Part shown: positions 17,806 through 27,304 of the stretch, one piece after another | Numbering within the stretch: position 1 is the first letter of the stretch | Layout of the letters: each line of letters begins with the position of its first letter | Position numbers and translations under genes: made by a program | Notes under the pieces: generated by a model | Told to the model about the DNA's origin: nothing | Database searches by the model: none | Seen by the model: the letters and a program-made list of their open reading frames with translations, nothing else | Origin: SAR92 bacterium BACL16 MAG-120619-bin48 | GTDB lineage: Bacteria > Pseudomonadota > Gammaproteobacteria > Pseudomonadales > Porticoccaceae | Direction of reading: 5' to 3' | DNA length: 55,240 nucleotides | Assembly: GCA_001438605.1 (NCBI GenBank) | Contig: LIDE01000024.1 | Location: 1-55,240 of the forward strand

Positions 17806-18600
17806 ATGACTTCGGATAACCACCGTATCAATCCAATAGTGCCAGAGCGTGATGATATGATCGGTCGCTCATCTGGCTCAACAGCGTCTAGCAAGAGCTC
17901 ATCGTCGAAAAGTAGCGGTTCAAAGTACGACGGCGGTTCGTCGGGGGGTGGTTCCTCTGGTGGTTCGAGCAATGGTGGCGGCTCGAATAAACTGACTTTA
18001 CTGCTTTTACTTTGTGTGATCGGTGGCGGCGCGTTTGCGTGGTTCCAGTTCGATGCACTGTCGAAAAACCATGCCGAGTTGCAACAGCGTTTTAATGCCT
18101 TGGAATCGCGCTTAAGCAGCACTGATGCGTCCGTAAGTCAGTCTGGAGCCGCTCTGCAGCTAAAGATTAGCAAGCAGGCTGAAGAGCTCGACAAACACTG
18201 GAGTGAAATCAAAAAGCTCTGGGGTGTGACTAACGACATCAATAAAAATAAGATCGAAACCAACAAAAAAGATATCGCCTTTCTGAGCGGCAAGCGCGCA
18301 GCGCTGGAAAAACAAGTGGCGGACATTAGCGTACGCGTCGATAAAGATGCTCGCAGTCTGACTAATTTGAGTGGTAATTATCTGGCCATTTCGGCGGATA
18401 TCGACGCGATCAATACTGAGTCACGCAAGCTGACCGATAAAGTCTCAGGCGTGCAGTCTGGATTAACCAATATCGACCGACAGATCAAAAGTCAGGCCGA
18501 GGCCATTGCCTCCATGGATGCATTCCGTCGCCAGATCAATCAAAAAATATACGATCTCGAAAGCAAGCTCGGTATTTCAGGGTCCCCCATTAGCCAATAA
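17806..18600 (+). CDS. Ser/Gly-rich, single-span coiled-coil membrane protein
   Basis: Not assigned to a named family. From ATG 17806 (AGGA 9 bases upstream) it is 264 aa: a cytoplasmic N-terminus with a long low-complexity Ser/Gly/Lys stretch (about residues 20-65), one membrane helix LTLLLLLCVIGGGAFAWFQF, and then about 170 residues of predicted coiled coil with heptad-like Leu/Ile/Val spacing, e.g. HAELQQRFNALESRLSS and MDAFRRQINQKIYDLESKLG. Type II topology with the coil in the periplasm is likely. A TATAAT box (17762-17767) lies upstream. Fumarase follows after 23 bases, probably co-transcribed, but no functional link is evident. Confidence 0.75.
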   Translation: MTSDNHRINPIVPERDDMIGRSSGSTASSKSSSSKSSGSKYDGGSSGGGSSGGSSNGGGSNKLTLLLLLCVIGGGAFAWFQFDALSKNHAELQQRFNALESRLSSTDASVSQSGAALQLKISKQAEELDKHWSEIKKLWGVTNDINKNKIETNKKDIAFLSGKRAALEKQVADISVRVDKDARSLTNLSGNYLAISADIDAINTESRKLTDKVSGVQSGLTNIDRQIKSQAEAIASMDAFRRQINQKIYDLESKLGISGSPISQ

Positions 18601-18623
18601 GCCAGAAGAAAAGAGTCTTACCG

Positions 18624-20141
18624 ATGACCATTATTCGCCAAGATGATCTGATTCAGAGCGTTGCAGATGCACTGCAATACATCTCTTACTACCATCCCGT
18701 TGATTTTATTCAAGCGGTGAAGCAAGCCTATGATCGCGAAGAGTCCAAGGCTGCAAAAGATGCAATGGCGCAGATATTGGTCAACTCGCGCATGTGTGCA
18801 ATGGGCCATCGCCCTATTTGTCAGGACACCGGTATCGTAACGGTCTTTGTGCGTGTGGGTATGGATGTGCAGTGGCAGGGCGACATGAGCCTGACCGATA
18901 TGGTTAACGAAGGTGTGCGCCGCGCCTACAAAGACCCCGACAATATTCTTCGCGCCTCAATTTTGGCCGACCCCGATGGTGAGCGCAAAAATACCGGTGA
19001 CAACACGCCAGCAGTGATTCATTACGACATCGTGCCGGGCAATACCGTGTCGATTGATGTCGCAGCCAAAGGTGGCGGGTCAGAGGCAAAATCGAAATTC
19101 GCCATGCTCAACCCATCCGACTCAATCGTCGACTGGGTATTGAAAATGGTGCCCACCATGGGCGCTGGTTGGTGTCCGCCCGGAATTCTAGGCATTGGTA
19201 TCGGCGGCACAGCGGAAAAAGCCATGCTGATGGCGAAAGAGTCCCTGCTTGAGCACATCGACATTCAAGAATTAAAGGCTAAGGGCGCTTCCAACCGCAA
19301 AGAAGAGCTGCGTCTAGAACTGTTCGACAAGGTCAATGCACTAGGCATTGGCGCACAGGGTCTCGGCGGTCTGACCACAGTGCTCGACATCAAGATCAAG
19401 GATTATCCGTCTCACGCCGCCAACAAAGCGGTGGCGATTATCCCCAACTGTGCGGCAACCCGTCACGCCCACTTTGTCCTAGATGGCTCTGGCCCCGTGA
19501 AGCTTGATCCGCCTAACCTAGAAGATTGGCCGGATATTACGTGGGAAGCAGACGAGTCTGTGCGCCGCGTGAATCTGGATATGGTTACGCGCCACGATAT
19601 CGCTGCATGGAAGCCAGGTGACACATTGTTGCTGTCGGGCAAGATGCTCACGGGTCGCGACGCCGCCCATAAAAAGATGACCGATATTCTCGCTCGCGGT
19701 GAAAAACTGCCCGTCGACTTAACCGATCGGTTTATATACTACGTTGGCCCCGTGGACCCGATTGGCGATGAAGTGGTGGGCCCAGCAGGCCCTACAACCG
19801 CCACGCGGATGGATAAGTTCACTCGCACCATGCTCGAGGAAACTGGACTGATGGGGATGATCGGTAAAGCCGAGCGCGGTCAGTTGGGTATTGACGCGAT
19901 CAGAGACAGTCAGGCCGTTTATTTAATCGCCGTTGGCGGCGCAGCTTATTTAGTCTCAAAAGCGATTACCCATTCTCGCGTTGTCGCCTTTCCAGAACTT
20001 GGAATGGAAGCGATCTACGAGTTTGAAGTAAAGGACATGCCCGTCACTGTTGCGGTGGATACCAAGGGTGAATCTGTTCACCGCATTGGTCCGCATATCT
20101 GGCAGGCAAAAATAGAGGAAAAAACCCTAAAGTTGGACTAG
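18624..20141 (+). CDS. Fumarate hydratase, class I ([4Fe-4S])
   Basis: TCA-cycle enzyme converting fumarate and malate, of the iron-sulfur class I (E. coli FumA/FumB type, also related to L-tartrate dehydratase). The 505 aa hold the alpha-type region with NSRMCAMGHRPICQDTGIVTVF, the GAGWCPPGILGIGIGGTAEKAM motif and AIIPNCAATRH, whose cysteines are the expected cluster ligands, and the fused beta-type region beginning near VNLDMVTR with LLSGKMLTGRDAAHKK and GPTTATRMDKFT. Class II FumC is unrelated in sequence. Tartrate dehydratase activity is unlikely because both subunits are fused. Confidence 0.95.
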   Translation: MTIIRQDDLIQSVADALQYISYYHPVDFIQAVKQAYDREESKAAKDAMAQILVNSRMCAMGHRPICQDTGIVTVFVRVGMDVQWQGDMSLTDMVNEGVRRAYKDPDNILRASILADPDGERKNTGDNTPAVIHYDIVPGNTVSIDVAAKGGGSEAKSKFAMLNPSDSIVDWVLKMVPTMGAGWCPPGILGIGIGGTAEKAMLMAKESLLEHIDIQELKAKGASNRKEELRLELFDKVNALGIGAQGLGGLTTVLDIKIKDYPSHAANKAVAIIPNCAATRHAHFVLDGSGPVKLDPPNLEDWPDITWEADESVRRVNLDMVTRHDIAAWKPGDTLLLSGKMLTGRDAAHKKMTDILARGEKLPVDLTDRFIYYVGPVDPIGDEVVGPAGPTTATRMDKFTRTMLEETGLMGMIGKAERGQLGIDAIRDSQAVYLIAVGGAAYLVSKAITHSRVVAFPELGMEAIYEFEVKDMPVTVAVDTKGESVHRIGPHIWQAKIEEKTLKLD

Positions 20142-20282
20142 ATTTAGGGGGGCAGAAAAAGCCAATGGAAGGTTTTTTTTGTGCTTAAGAGTAGCTAACA
20201 CTGCTCGTCTAGTTGTTTTAAACTGTAACTGTTGTGCCGACTCCTCGGGGGGAGCATTATTTTTCTACAAGGAAAAGTCATT

Positions 20283-21245
20283 ATGAAATGCGTAAATTTG
20301 GTAATTGGTGCCATCGCTTTTGCCGTCGCAGGGGTTTCTGCCGCTAACGATGAATGGTACATGGGTGTTACCGCGGGTCACTACACGATGGACAGTGAAA
20401 GATCGATCAGCGATAACTATAAGTCTGCCACCGCAGGTCTCCAGGTGGGTCGCTATTTCGGTGACCGCGCCGCGTTTGAGCTGGGTTATGGCGCTAACGT
20501 TGGTCACGATGACGTGGATGTTATCTCTCTGAATACTTTGGTTTGGTTCGGCGAAGAAGATGCTGCCTCTTGGCGTCCCTACATGCTTTTGGGCATGAAC
20601 CAGTATGATTTTGACGATGCCAGCAATTTGGTTATTGGTCACGATGATCGCTCTAACCAAATTATGTTAGGTCTGGGTGTGGGTACACGCTTCAAAGGCG
20701 ATTTGGAATTCCGTGCCGATATTCGCGGCATGGCCGGCGCTGGCGATAACGACGGCGAAGACGTTGGTTTTCAGTTGTCGTTAAACAAAGTGTTTGGCGC
20801 CAAAGCACCCGCGCCAGCCCCTGTCGCAGCACCAGTGGTTGAACAGGCGCCAGAACCCGCGCCCGTTGCTGAGCCAGAAGTACGCACTATCACCGTTCGT
20901 TTGAATGTTGAGTTTGAATTTAACAAAGACACCGTTCTTGCGGTCTATGGCGATCAGTTAGAAGCAATTGCTGCTGCCATGAAAGCACATGACGATATCG
21001 ACCTCGTATTGGAAGGTCACACTGATAGCGTTGGCTCTGACAAGTACAACATGAGTCTTTCAGACCGTCGTGCGAAAGCAGTAAAAGCTAAGTTAGTAGC
21101 TGATTACGGCATTCCCGCTGAGCGTGTTTCAGCAGTTGGTTACGGTGAGAGCCGTCCGATTGACACCAATGACACCGACGAAGGCCGCGCGCGCAACCGC
21201 CGTGTGGTTGGAGAGATGTCATTCTCTGAGGTCTTTGCCTACTAA
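20283..21245 (+). CDS. OmpA family outer-membrane protein
   Basis: Links outer membrane and peptidoglycan. From ATG 20283 (AAGGAAAAG upstream) it is 320 aa: signal peptide MKCVNLVIGAIAFAVAGVSA, an N-terminal eight-strand-type beta-barrel region (about residues 22-180), a Pro/Ala/Glu-rich hinge (about 183-207), then an OmpA C-terminal domain with LNVEFEFNKDTVL, LEGHTDSVGSDKYNMSLSDRRA and the peptidoglycan-binding SVGYGES-like SAVGYGESRPIDTNDTDEGRARNRRV. An in-frame start 51 bases earlier would spoil the signal peptide. Monocistronic, with its own terminator. Confidence 0.93.
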   Translation: MKCVNLVIGAIAFAVAGVSAANDEWYMGVTAGHYTMDSERSISDNYKSATAGLQVGRYFGDRAAFELGYGANVGHDDVDVISLNTLVWFGEEDAASWRPYMLLGMNQYDFDDASNLVIGHDDRSNQIMLGLGVGTRFKGDLEFRADIRGMAGAGDNDGEDVGFQLSLNKVFGAKAPAPAPVAAPVVEQAPEPAPVAEPEVRTITVRLNVEFEFNKDTVLAVYGDQLEAIAAAMKAHDDIDLVLEGHTDSVGSDKYNMSLSDRRAKAVKAKLVADYGIPAERVSAVGYGESRPIDTNDTDEGRARNRRVVGEMSFSEVFAY

Positions 21246-21277
21246 TCTTGACTCACCTTTAGTTTGCAAGCACTATC

Positions 21278-21308
21278 TAAAACGGCGCCCACAAAGCGCC
21301 GTTTTTTT
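21278..21308 (+). terminator. Intrinsic terminator after the OmpA-family gene
   Basis: AAAACGGCGC / GCGCCGTTTT hairpin with a CCACAAA loop and a seven-T tail. Confidence 0.94.
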
Positions 21309-21343
21309 ATGGCTTCGATTAACGATTGCAGAGGGCGTGGCAA

Positions 21344-22816
21344 GTGAAAGAGACATTCTATTGGCATGACTACGAAACCTTTGGGGTGGATCCGTCGGTC
21401 GATCGACCGAGCCAATTTGCCGGTTTGCGCACAGACTTTGATCTCAATCCGATCGGCGATCCCCTTGTTATTTACTGCCAGCCACACATCGATATTTTAC
21501 CTGCGCCACAGGCTTGCCTAATCACCGGTATCACCCCACAGCTAGCGCAGCGCAAAGGACTGCCAGAGCCGGAGTTTATGCGCGCAATTCACGAGCAGCT
21601 ATCCCAGCCCGGCACCTGTGGTGTGGGCTACAACAGTATTCGCTTCGATGACGAAGTGACACGCTACGGCCTGTACCGCAATTTTTACGATCCGTATCAG
21701 CGCGAATGGAAAAACGGAAACTCGCGCTGGGATATTATTGATATGTTGCGCCTCACCAGAGCGCTGCGCCCCGAGGGTATTGAATGGCCCGACCATGAAC
21801 CCGGCCGGCCAAGTTTTAAACTGGAAGATTTAACTGCAGCGAATGGCCTGCTACATGAGGCTGCTCACGACGCACTGTCTGATGTGGTCGCGACCATTGC
21901 CATGGCCAAGTTAGTCAAAGAGAAACAGCCGCGGCTATTTGATTATGTGCTGCAGAACCGCGGCAAACAGGCCATTGCAGCCATGCTTAACGTGAGAGAG
22001 CGCAAGCCCTTTTTTCATATCTCAGGCATGTTAAACAAGGCCAATCTCTACGGTGCCCTGATGATGCCGCTGGCCAAACACCCGACGAATAACAATGGCA
22101 TTATCTGCGTTGATTTATCCACAGACCCGCGCGCACTCATCGAGCTTGATTGGCAGGAGATTCAACACAGAGTATTCACGGCGGCAGACCAACTGCCTGA
22201 GTCGGTGGAGAGGATTCCATTGAAAGTGGTACATATCAATAAAGCACCCGTGGTCACCACACACAAGCTAGTCGATGCAGCGGCTGCGAAGCGCTTAAAT
22301 ATTGACCTTGAGCGCTGTGACAGGCACTGGCAGCAACTTCAGGCAGTCGATTTAAGCAGTAAAATGCAGAGCGTCTTTGCCGAAACAACATACCCACCGA
22401 GACCTGAGGCGGAACAGCAGCTCTATGCGGGCTTTTTGCCGGATACCGACCGCAGCCTTCTGGAAGAGGTGCGCAATGCCAGAGCGGACGATTTTGCCGC
22501 GCGGCGCTTCTATTTTGCTGACGAACGCTACAATCGGTTGCTGTTTAGCTATCGCGCCCGCTATTTTCCCGCATCGCTAACTGCCGAAGAACAGCAAACC
22601 TGGCGCGAGGCCTGTCGCTGGCGCCTGACCAACGAGGCGTCTGGGTATCTCACCCTAGAGAGAAACACCCGCGAGTTACAGGGGTTGTTAGCCGATGAGA
22701 GCTTGTCGGAAAAGAAGCGCGAGGTATTGCTGGCGCTCCAGCAGTGGAGTGCTCAGGTTGCCGAACAGTTTTCACTCGACCATTCGCCAATTGAGAACAA
22801 CAGTCAAACAGGCTAG
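21344..22816 (+). CDS. sbcB: Exodeoxyribonuclease I (SbcB)
   Basis: Processive 3'-5' single-strand DNA exonuclease acting in mismatch repair and recombination. From GTG 21344 it is 490 aa (E. coli 475). The DEDDh active site is visible: FYWHDYETFGVDPSVDRPSQ (Asp and Glu of motif I), GYNSIRFDDEVTRYGLYRNFYDPY (motif II) and LLHEAAHDALSDVVATIAMA (motif III). The ExoI SH3-like and helical C-terminal regions follow (KPFFHISGMLN, LFSYRARYFPASLT). A GAGGGC ribosome site lies 8 bases before GTG 21344; TTG 21326 is a weaker alternative. pyrB follows 33 bases later. Confidence 0.95.
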   Translation: MKETFYWHDYETFGVDPSVDRPSQFAGLRTDFDLNPIGDPLVIYCQPHIDILPAPQACLITGITPQLAQRKGLPEPEFMRAIHEQLSQPGTCGVGYNSIRFDDEVTRYGLYRNFYDPYQREWKNGNSRWDIIDMLRLTRALRPEGIEWPDHEPGRPSFKLEDLTAANGLLHEAAHDALSDVVATIAMAKLVKEKQPRLFDYVLQNRGKQAIAAMLNVRERKPFFHISGMLNKANLYGALMMPLAKHPTNNNGIICVDLSTDPRALIELDWQEIQHRVFTAADQLPESVERIPLKVVHINKAPVVTTHKLVDAAAAKRLNIDLERCDRHWQQLQAVDLSSKMQSVFAETTYPPRPEAEQQLYAGFLPDTDRSLLEEVRNARADDFAARRFYFADERYNRLLFSYRARYFPASLTAEEQQTWREACRWRLTNEASGYLTLERNTRELQGLLADESLSEKKREVLLALQQWSAQVAEQFSLDHSPIENNSQTG

Positions 22817-22849
22817 AATCCGCCAACTCAACTGCCCTCGAGGTACCGC

Positions 22850-23863
22850 GTGAACTTTACTGGCGCGCATATTTTATCCATCAGCCAATTTCAACGCAGC
22901 GATGTTGAGTATCTCTTCACCGTAGCCAATCAAATGGAGCCCTACGCCTTGCGCAAACGGGTGACTCGCGTGCTCGAAGGCGCCATTCTCGGCAATATGT
23001 TTTTTGAACCCAGCACTCGCACCAGAGTGAGTTTCGGCTCTGCGTTTAACCTCTTGGGCGGCGAAGTGCGCGAGACTGCAGGTTTTGAGAGTTCTGCACT
23101 GGTAAAGGGCGAGTCGCTGCAAGATACCGCTCGGGTATTATCTGGTTTTAGCGATGTTATCTGTATGCGTCATCCGCAAGCAGGCTCAGTGGCAGACTTT
23201 GCCTCAGCCAGCCGCGTGCCAGTGATGAACGGTGGCGACGGCGCCAATGAGCATCCGACACAGGCGCTGCTCGATCTCTATACTATCGCCAGAGAGCTGA
23301 AAGGCAAAGGCCGCGGCATTGATGGGCTGCGCATTGCCATGATTGGTGATCTGCGCCATGGCCGCACAGTGCACTCGCTAAGTAAATTACTCTGCCTCTA
23401 CAGCAACATTCAGGTGATTTTGATATCACCCCGTGAATTGGCCTTGCCTGAGGATATTGTTGAGCAGATGCGCGCAGCAGGACTCGCTGTCACGGTCTCT
23501 GAGGAGTTGAACAGCAGCATTGCCAATGTCGATATTGTCTACTCAACCCGTATTCAGGAAGAGCGCTTCACAACGAAAGAAGAGGCGGACCTCTACCGTG
23601 GGAAATTTCGGTTGAATCAGGCCATCTACACTCAGTATTGCGAACCCAACACGGTTATTATGCACCCGCTGCCGAGGGATTCGCGCAGCGATGCCAATGA
23701 ACTCGACAGCGATCTCGACAGTAATCCCAATCTCGCCATTTTCCGTCAAACAGACAACGGACTGTTGATTCGCATGGCCTTGTTTGCGTTGGTTTTAGAT
23801 GTGGTTGGCAAGGTTGATCAGTATTCCCACGACGTGCGTTGGTATAATTCGCGCCAAAATTAA
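22850..23863 (+). CDS. pyrB: Aspartate carbamoyltransferase catalytic subunit
   Basis: First committed step of pyrimidine synthesis: carbamoyl phosphate plus aspartate to carbamoyl aspartate. The 337 aa contain the carbamoyl-phosphate motif FFEPSTRTRVSF, NGGDGANEHPTQALLDLYTI, GDLRHGRTVHSLSKLL, the 240s-loop region STRIQEERF and MHPLPRDSRSDANE. The length exceeds the 310-residue E. coli chain, with extra residues at the C-terminus (VGKVDQYSHDVRWYNSRQN). No pyrI or pyrC-like partner adjoins it here. Start GTG 22850 with GAGG 9 bases upstream. Confidence 0.95.
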   Translation: MNFTGAHILSISQFQRSDVEYLFTVANQMEPYALRKRVTRVLEGAILGNMFFEPSTRTRVSFGSAFNLLGGEVRETAGFESSALVKGESLQDTARVLSGFSDVICMRHPQAGSVADFASASRVPVMNGGDGANEHPTQALLDLYTIARELKGKGRGIDGLRIAMIGDLRHGRTVHSLSKLLCLYSNIQVILISPRELALPEDIVEQMRAAGLAVTVSEELNSSIANVDIVYSTRIQEERFTTKEEADLYRGKFRLNQAIYTQYCEPNTVIMHPLPRDSRSDANELDSDLDSNPNLAIFRQTDNGLLIRMALFALVLDVVGKVDQYSHDVRWYNSRQN

Positions 23864-23969
23864 AATAATAAATAGACGGTCGCAGTGTTTCTCGCGGCGA
23901 GTTTCCTGTATCTACAGGCTTTACGGTTGTTTCGAATAGCGCGTGACCAAGCCGTTTTTTGAGGTTGTA

Positions 23970-25121
23970 ATGACTGAATTTGATGATATCCGCCCCTACC
24001 ATGACGCCGAAGTGCCGACGGTACTCGCTCGGTTAATTGCGGACAACGAGTTCCTCGATTTGTTGATTGGCCACCGAGCGCCGGTCTTGGTGAAGCTGTG
24101 TCCCTGGTTGCTGCGCCCGTTTTTGCGCCGAGCGCTGCGCAAAGGCACCGCGCACATCAAAACGGTCAGTGACTTACAAAGCCATATTACCGTTTCGTTA
24201 AAGTCGTTAATTGCCGATACCACAGACGGGTACACCGTGAGCGGCGTGGACAAACTCGACGCCAACAGACAGTATCTGTTTTTGAGTAATCATCGCGATA
24301 TCGCCCTTGACCCTGCGATGGTCAACTTGGCGCTGCTCGATGCAGGCATGGGTGCAGTGCGCATAGCCATTGGCGACAACTTACTGCGCAAGCCATTTGC
24401 CTCTGATTTAATGCGTATCAACCGCAGCTTTATCGTCAAGCGGTCGATCAACAGCCGTCGCGAGAAGCTTGATGCGTTAAAAACCCTGTCGCGCTACATC
24501 CGTCATTCAATCACACAAGAGTCCACCTCTATTTGGATTGCCCAGCGTGAAGGCAGGGCAAAAGATGGCTGCGACCGCACTGAGACAGCGCTATTAAAAA
24601 TGTTGGCACTCTCTCGCAGTGAAGAGCAGAGTTTTGCCCAAGCGATTGCCGAGCTCGACGTTGTTCCAGTGGCCATCTCTTATGAGTACGACCCTTGCGA
24701 CATTCAAAAAGCCCGCGAAATTTACACCAAGCGTCAAGGACTGACTTACGTCAAACAGGAATTTGAAGATCTCGACACGATTAAACAGGGTTTTATCGGT
24801 TACAAAGGACGGATTCATGTGGCCTTTGGTGAGCCAGTGGGCGACCGCTACGATTCAGCAGACAGTTTGGCAGACGCGGTTGATCATCAGGTCTACACTC
24901 ACTACAAACTGTTTCCAAGCAATATTATCGCCTGTCAGTTATTGGGCTACAGTGACGCGTTTGTGTCAACGCAAACGCTCTGGCCAGACCAAGATTGGGC
25001 GCTGGCGGAAGCGCAGTTTAACGCGCGTTTAAGCAATGCCCCAGACGAACTGAAAACCACGATTACTGAGGCGTATGCCGCTCCGGTTTTAAATTATTTG
25101 CAAGCACAGCAGGGAAGTTAA
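23970..25121 (+). CDS. PlsC/GPAT-like acyltransferase domain protein
   Basis: Predicted glycerolipid acyltransferase, 383 aa from ATG 23970 (GAGG 7 bases upstream; the open frame starts at 23943). Block I reads LSNHRDIALDPAMVN, block II INRSFIVKR and block III IWIAQREGRAKDG, which together resemble 1-acylglycerol-phosphate and plastid-type glycerol-3-phosphate acyltransferases. In block I the spacing between His and the DPA-Asp is HX5D rather than the usual HX4D; the nearer Asp (HRD) may matter instead. No clear membrane helix, so it is probably peripheral. dinG follows 4 bases later. Substrate unknown. Confidence 0.8.
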   Translation: MTEFDDIRPYHDAEVPTVLARLIADNEFLDLLIGHRAPVLVKLCPWLLRPFLRRALRKGTAHIKTVSDLQSHITVSLKSLIADTTDGYTVSGVDKLDANRQYLFLSNHRDIALDPAMVNLALLDAGMGAVRIAIGDNLLRKPFASDLMRINRSFIVKRSINSRREKLDALKTLSRYIRHSITQESTSIWIAQREGRAKDGCDRTETALLKMLALSRSEEQSFAQAIAELDVVPVAISYEYDPCDIQKAREIYTKRQGLTYVKQEFEDLDTIKQGFIGYKGRIHVAFGEPVGDRYDSADSLADAVDHQVYTHYKLFPSNIIACQLLGYSDAFVSTQTLWPDQDWALAEAQFNARLSNAPDELKTTITEAYAAPVLNYLQAQQGS

Positions 25122-25125
25122 CTTA

Positions 25126-27225
25126 TTGTTAGACCCAGACGTTAGAGAGATTATTCAGCAAGGCTACCGAACATTTTTGGCCAGCCGCGAACTCAGTCCA
25201 CGCTTGGGGCAAAAGCAGATGATTGCTGCGGTGGCAAACGCCGTGACCCACGAGGATCCCGACAAGCGCATCGCTGTGGTTGAGGCTGGCACCGGTACAG
25301 GAAAAACGGTGGGTTATTTGATTGCAGCGTTGCCACTTGCCAGAGCCCTGAAAAAAACGGTGGTCGTTGCCACCGGCACCATCGCGCTGCAAGAGCAGCT
25401 TATTCACAAAGACCTGCCAGAACTGCTTGCCGCCTGCGGTTGGGATTACCGTTGCGCGCTGGTCAAAGGCCGCGGACGCTATGCCTGCAACCTTAAGCTT
25501 GAGCAGTGCTTGGATGGCATCAAAGCCAAAGACGCAGGTCTTTTTCTGTTTGACGACGAAGTCACCTTCAACCCCAATCAGCAGACCGAAAGTCTGTTTC
25601 GCGAAATGTCGGAGGCACTTGCCGACGGCAGCTGGGACGGTGACCGAGATTCATGGGAGACCCGCATTCAGGATCTCGAATGGCGCTCGCTGACGATTGA
25701 TCGCCGCCAATGTGCCGGCCGGCGCTGTCGCTTTGTCAATCAATGTGCGTTCTTCAATGCCCGCAACGAACTTGAAGAGAGCGAGTGCATTATTGCCAAC
25801 CACGATTTAGTTATGGCTGATTTGGCGTTGGGTGGGGGTGCCATTTTGCCGCCACCTGAAGACTGTATCTATATTTTTGACGAAGGACATCGCCTCGGCG
25901 ATACCGCCGTGCGGCACTTTGGTGCCGAGTGCAGAGTGAACAGCAGTATCAGTTTTCTCGAACGCCTGCAGAAGCAGTGCAAAGGACAGGCACCTCTATT
26001 TGCCAAAGATCTGGCGCTGGCTGAACAGCTGCCGCGCATCGAACGCGACGCTGGAAAAATCAGCGAACTGCTCAATTTTGCCTACCCGCTGCTGCAACAG
26101 AGTCTTGAATCTGCAGAGCAACCCGCCGAGGGTCGCTATCGATTTGCCCATGGTGATGTTGGCGCCGCTATTCGTGATATTGCTGGACAAATTACGCTGT
26201 TGACCAGCGGCTGGCTCGGTCGCCTTGAAGTGCTGGTCGACACTTTAAACAGCGCGATGGGTGATAAGCAGTATCCTGTAGCCATGCCAGACCTCGAATT
26301 ATTTTATCAACAGGCGGGAAGTTGGCAGTCGCGCGCCGAGAGTCTGCTGGCCCTGTGGGACCGTTTACATCGCGAATTGAAGCAGGGCGATATGCCGATG
26401 GCCTGTTGGCTTAAACTTGAGGATGGCGGCGGCAATATAGATATATCCGTCAATGCCAGCCCCATTCAAGCGGCAGAGCTATTGCGCGACCGTCTTTGGG
26501 GCAGCTGTTATGCCGCCGTGGTCACCTCGGCGACGCTGCGAGCGCTGGGCTCCTTCGATACACTAAAGCGCGAAACCGGTTTGCCTAACTCGGCCCATTT
26601 TATGGCAGTGGCGGGTGCTTTTGATTACGCCAATGCGGCGGTTATTCGGGTGCCCAAGGATGCTGTTGAAGGTAATTCGATTGAGGATCACAGCCGTTAC
26701 ATTGTTGATAATCTAGCGAGTTTAGTGGCGCCGCGCTGCGGGACGTTGGTGCTTTTTTCGTCCCGTCGGCAGATGGAGGGGGTTTTTGATGAGCTCTCCA
26801 ATGACCTACAAAAACAGATATTAATTCAGGGGCAATACTCCAACCGCGAAATGATCCGACTGCATAAAGAGCGTATCGATCAGGGCAAAACCAGCGTGCT
26901 GCTGGGGCTTGCAAGCTTTGCTGAGGGGGTCGATCTTCCCGGTGATTACTGTCGCCATGTTGTGATTGCCAAGCTGCCTTTTGCGGTGCCCGATGAACCT
27001 CTGCAGGAAGCGCTCGCGGAGTGGATAGAAGATCGCGGCGGCAACTCCTTTTTTGATATTTCCCTGCCTGTCGCCTCGCTGCGCTTAATTCAAGCCTGCG
27101 GCCGGTTACTGCGCACAGAGTCCGACAGTGGTACGGTGACTATTTTAGATAAACGCCTAATTACCAAGCGTTATGGTGCGCAGTTATTGAATGCGCTGCC
27201 GCCGTTTCGGCGCGAAATTGGCTAG
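25126..27225 (+). CDS. dinG: DinG/YoaA-type ATP-dependent DNA helicase (XPD family)
   Basis: Superfamily 2 iron-sulfur 5'-3' DNA helicase involved in repair and in resolving unusual DNA structures. The 699 aa show Walker A VVEAGTGTGKTVGYL (about residues 51-65), the Fe-S domain with GRGRYAC and later CAGRRC and NQC cysteines, the DEGH Walker B IFDEGHRLGDTAVRHFGA, and C-terminal motifs VLFSSRRQMEG, GLASFAEGVDLPGD and ACGRLLRTESDSGTV. No N-terminal exonuclease domain. Start TTG 25126; AGGGAAG lies about 9-15 bases upstream. Between DinG and YoaA, length favours DinG (E. coli 716 aa versus 636). Confidence 0.92.
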   Translation: MLDPDVREIIQQGYRTFLASRELSPRLGQKQMIAAVANAVTHEDPDKRIAVVEAGTGTGKTVGYLIAALPLARALKKTVVVATGTIALQEQLIHKDLPELLAACGWDYRCALVKGRGRYACNLKLEQCLDGIKAKDAGLFLFDDEVTFNPNQQTESLFREMSEALADGSWDGDRDSWETRIQDLEWRSLTIDRRQCAGRRCRFVNQCAFFNARNELEESECIIANHDLVMADLALGGGAILPPPEDCIYIFDEGHRLGDTAVRHFGAECRVNSSISFLERLQKQCKGQAPLFAKDLALAEQLPRIERDAGKISELLNFAYPLLQQSLESAEQPAEGRYRFAHGDVGAAIRDIAGQITLLTSGWLGRLEVLVDTLNSAMGDKQYPVAMPDLELFYQQAGSWQSRAESLLALWDRLHRELKQGDMPMACWLKLEDGGGNIDISVNASPIQAAELLRDRLWGSCYAAVVTSATLRALGSFDTLKRETGLPNSAHFMAVAGAFDYANAAVIRVPKDAVEGNSIEDHSRYIVDNLASLVAPRCGTLVLFSSRRQMEGVFDELSNDLQKQILIQGQYSNREMIRLHKERIDQGKTSVLLGLASFAEGVDLPGDYCRHVVIAKLPFAVPDEPLQEALAEWIEDRGGNSFFDISLPVASLRLIQACGRLLRTESDSGTVTILDKRLITKRYGAQLLNALPPFRREIG

Positions 27226-27304
27226 AACGGCTGTCTTGAGAGAGATGGTCGCTGGAGAGCTGACCGCGACAGAGGCCACAACAAGAGAGTTTGCGAGAAC
27301 TATC

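Noticed and set aside
20142-20282. Terminator after fumarase in the G-rich and T-rich gap.
   Set aside because: T tracts are present but I could not find a convincing stem; only 2-4 pairs form.
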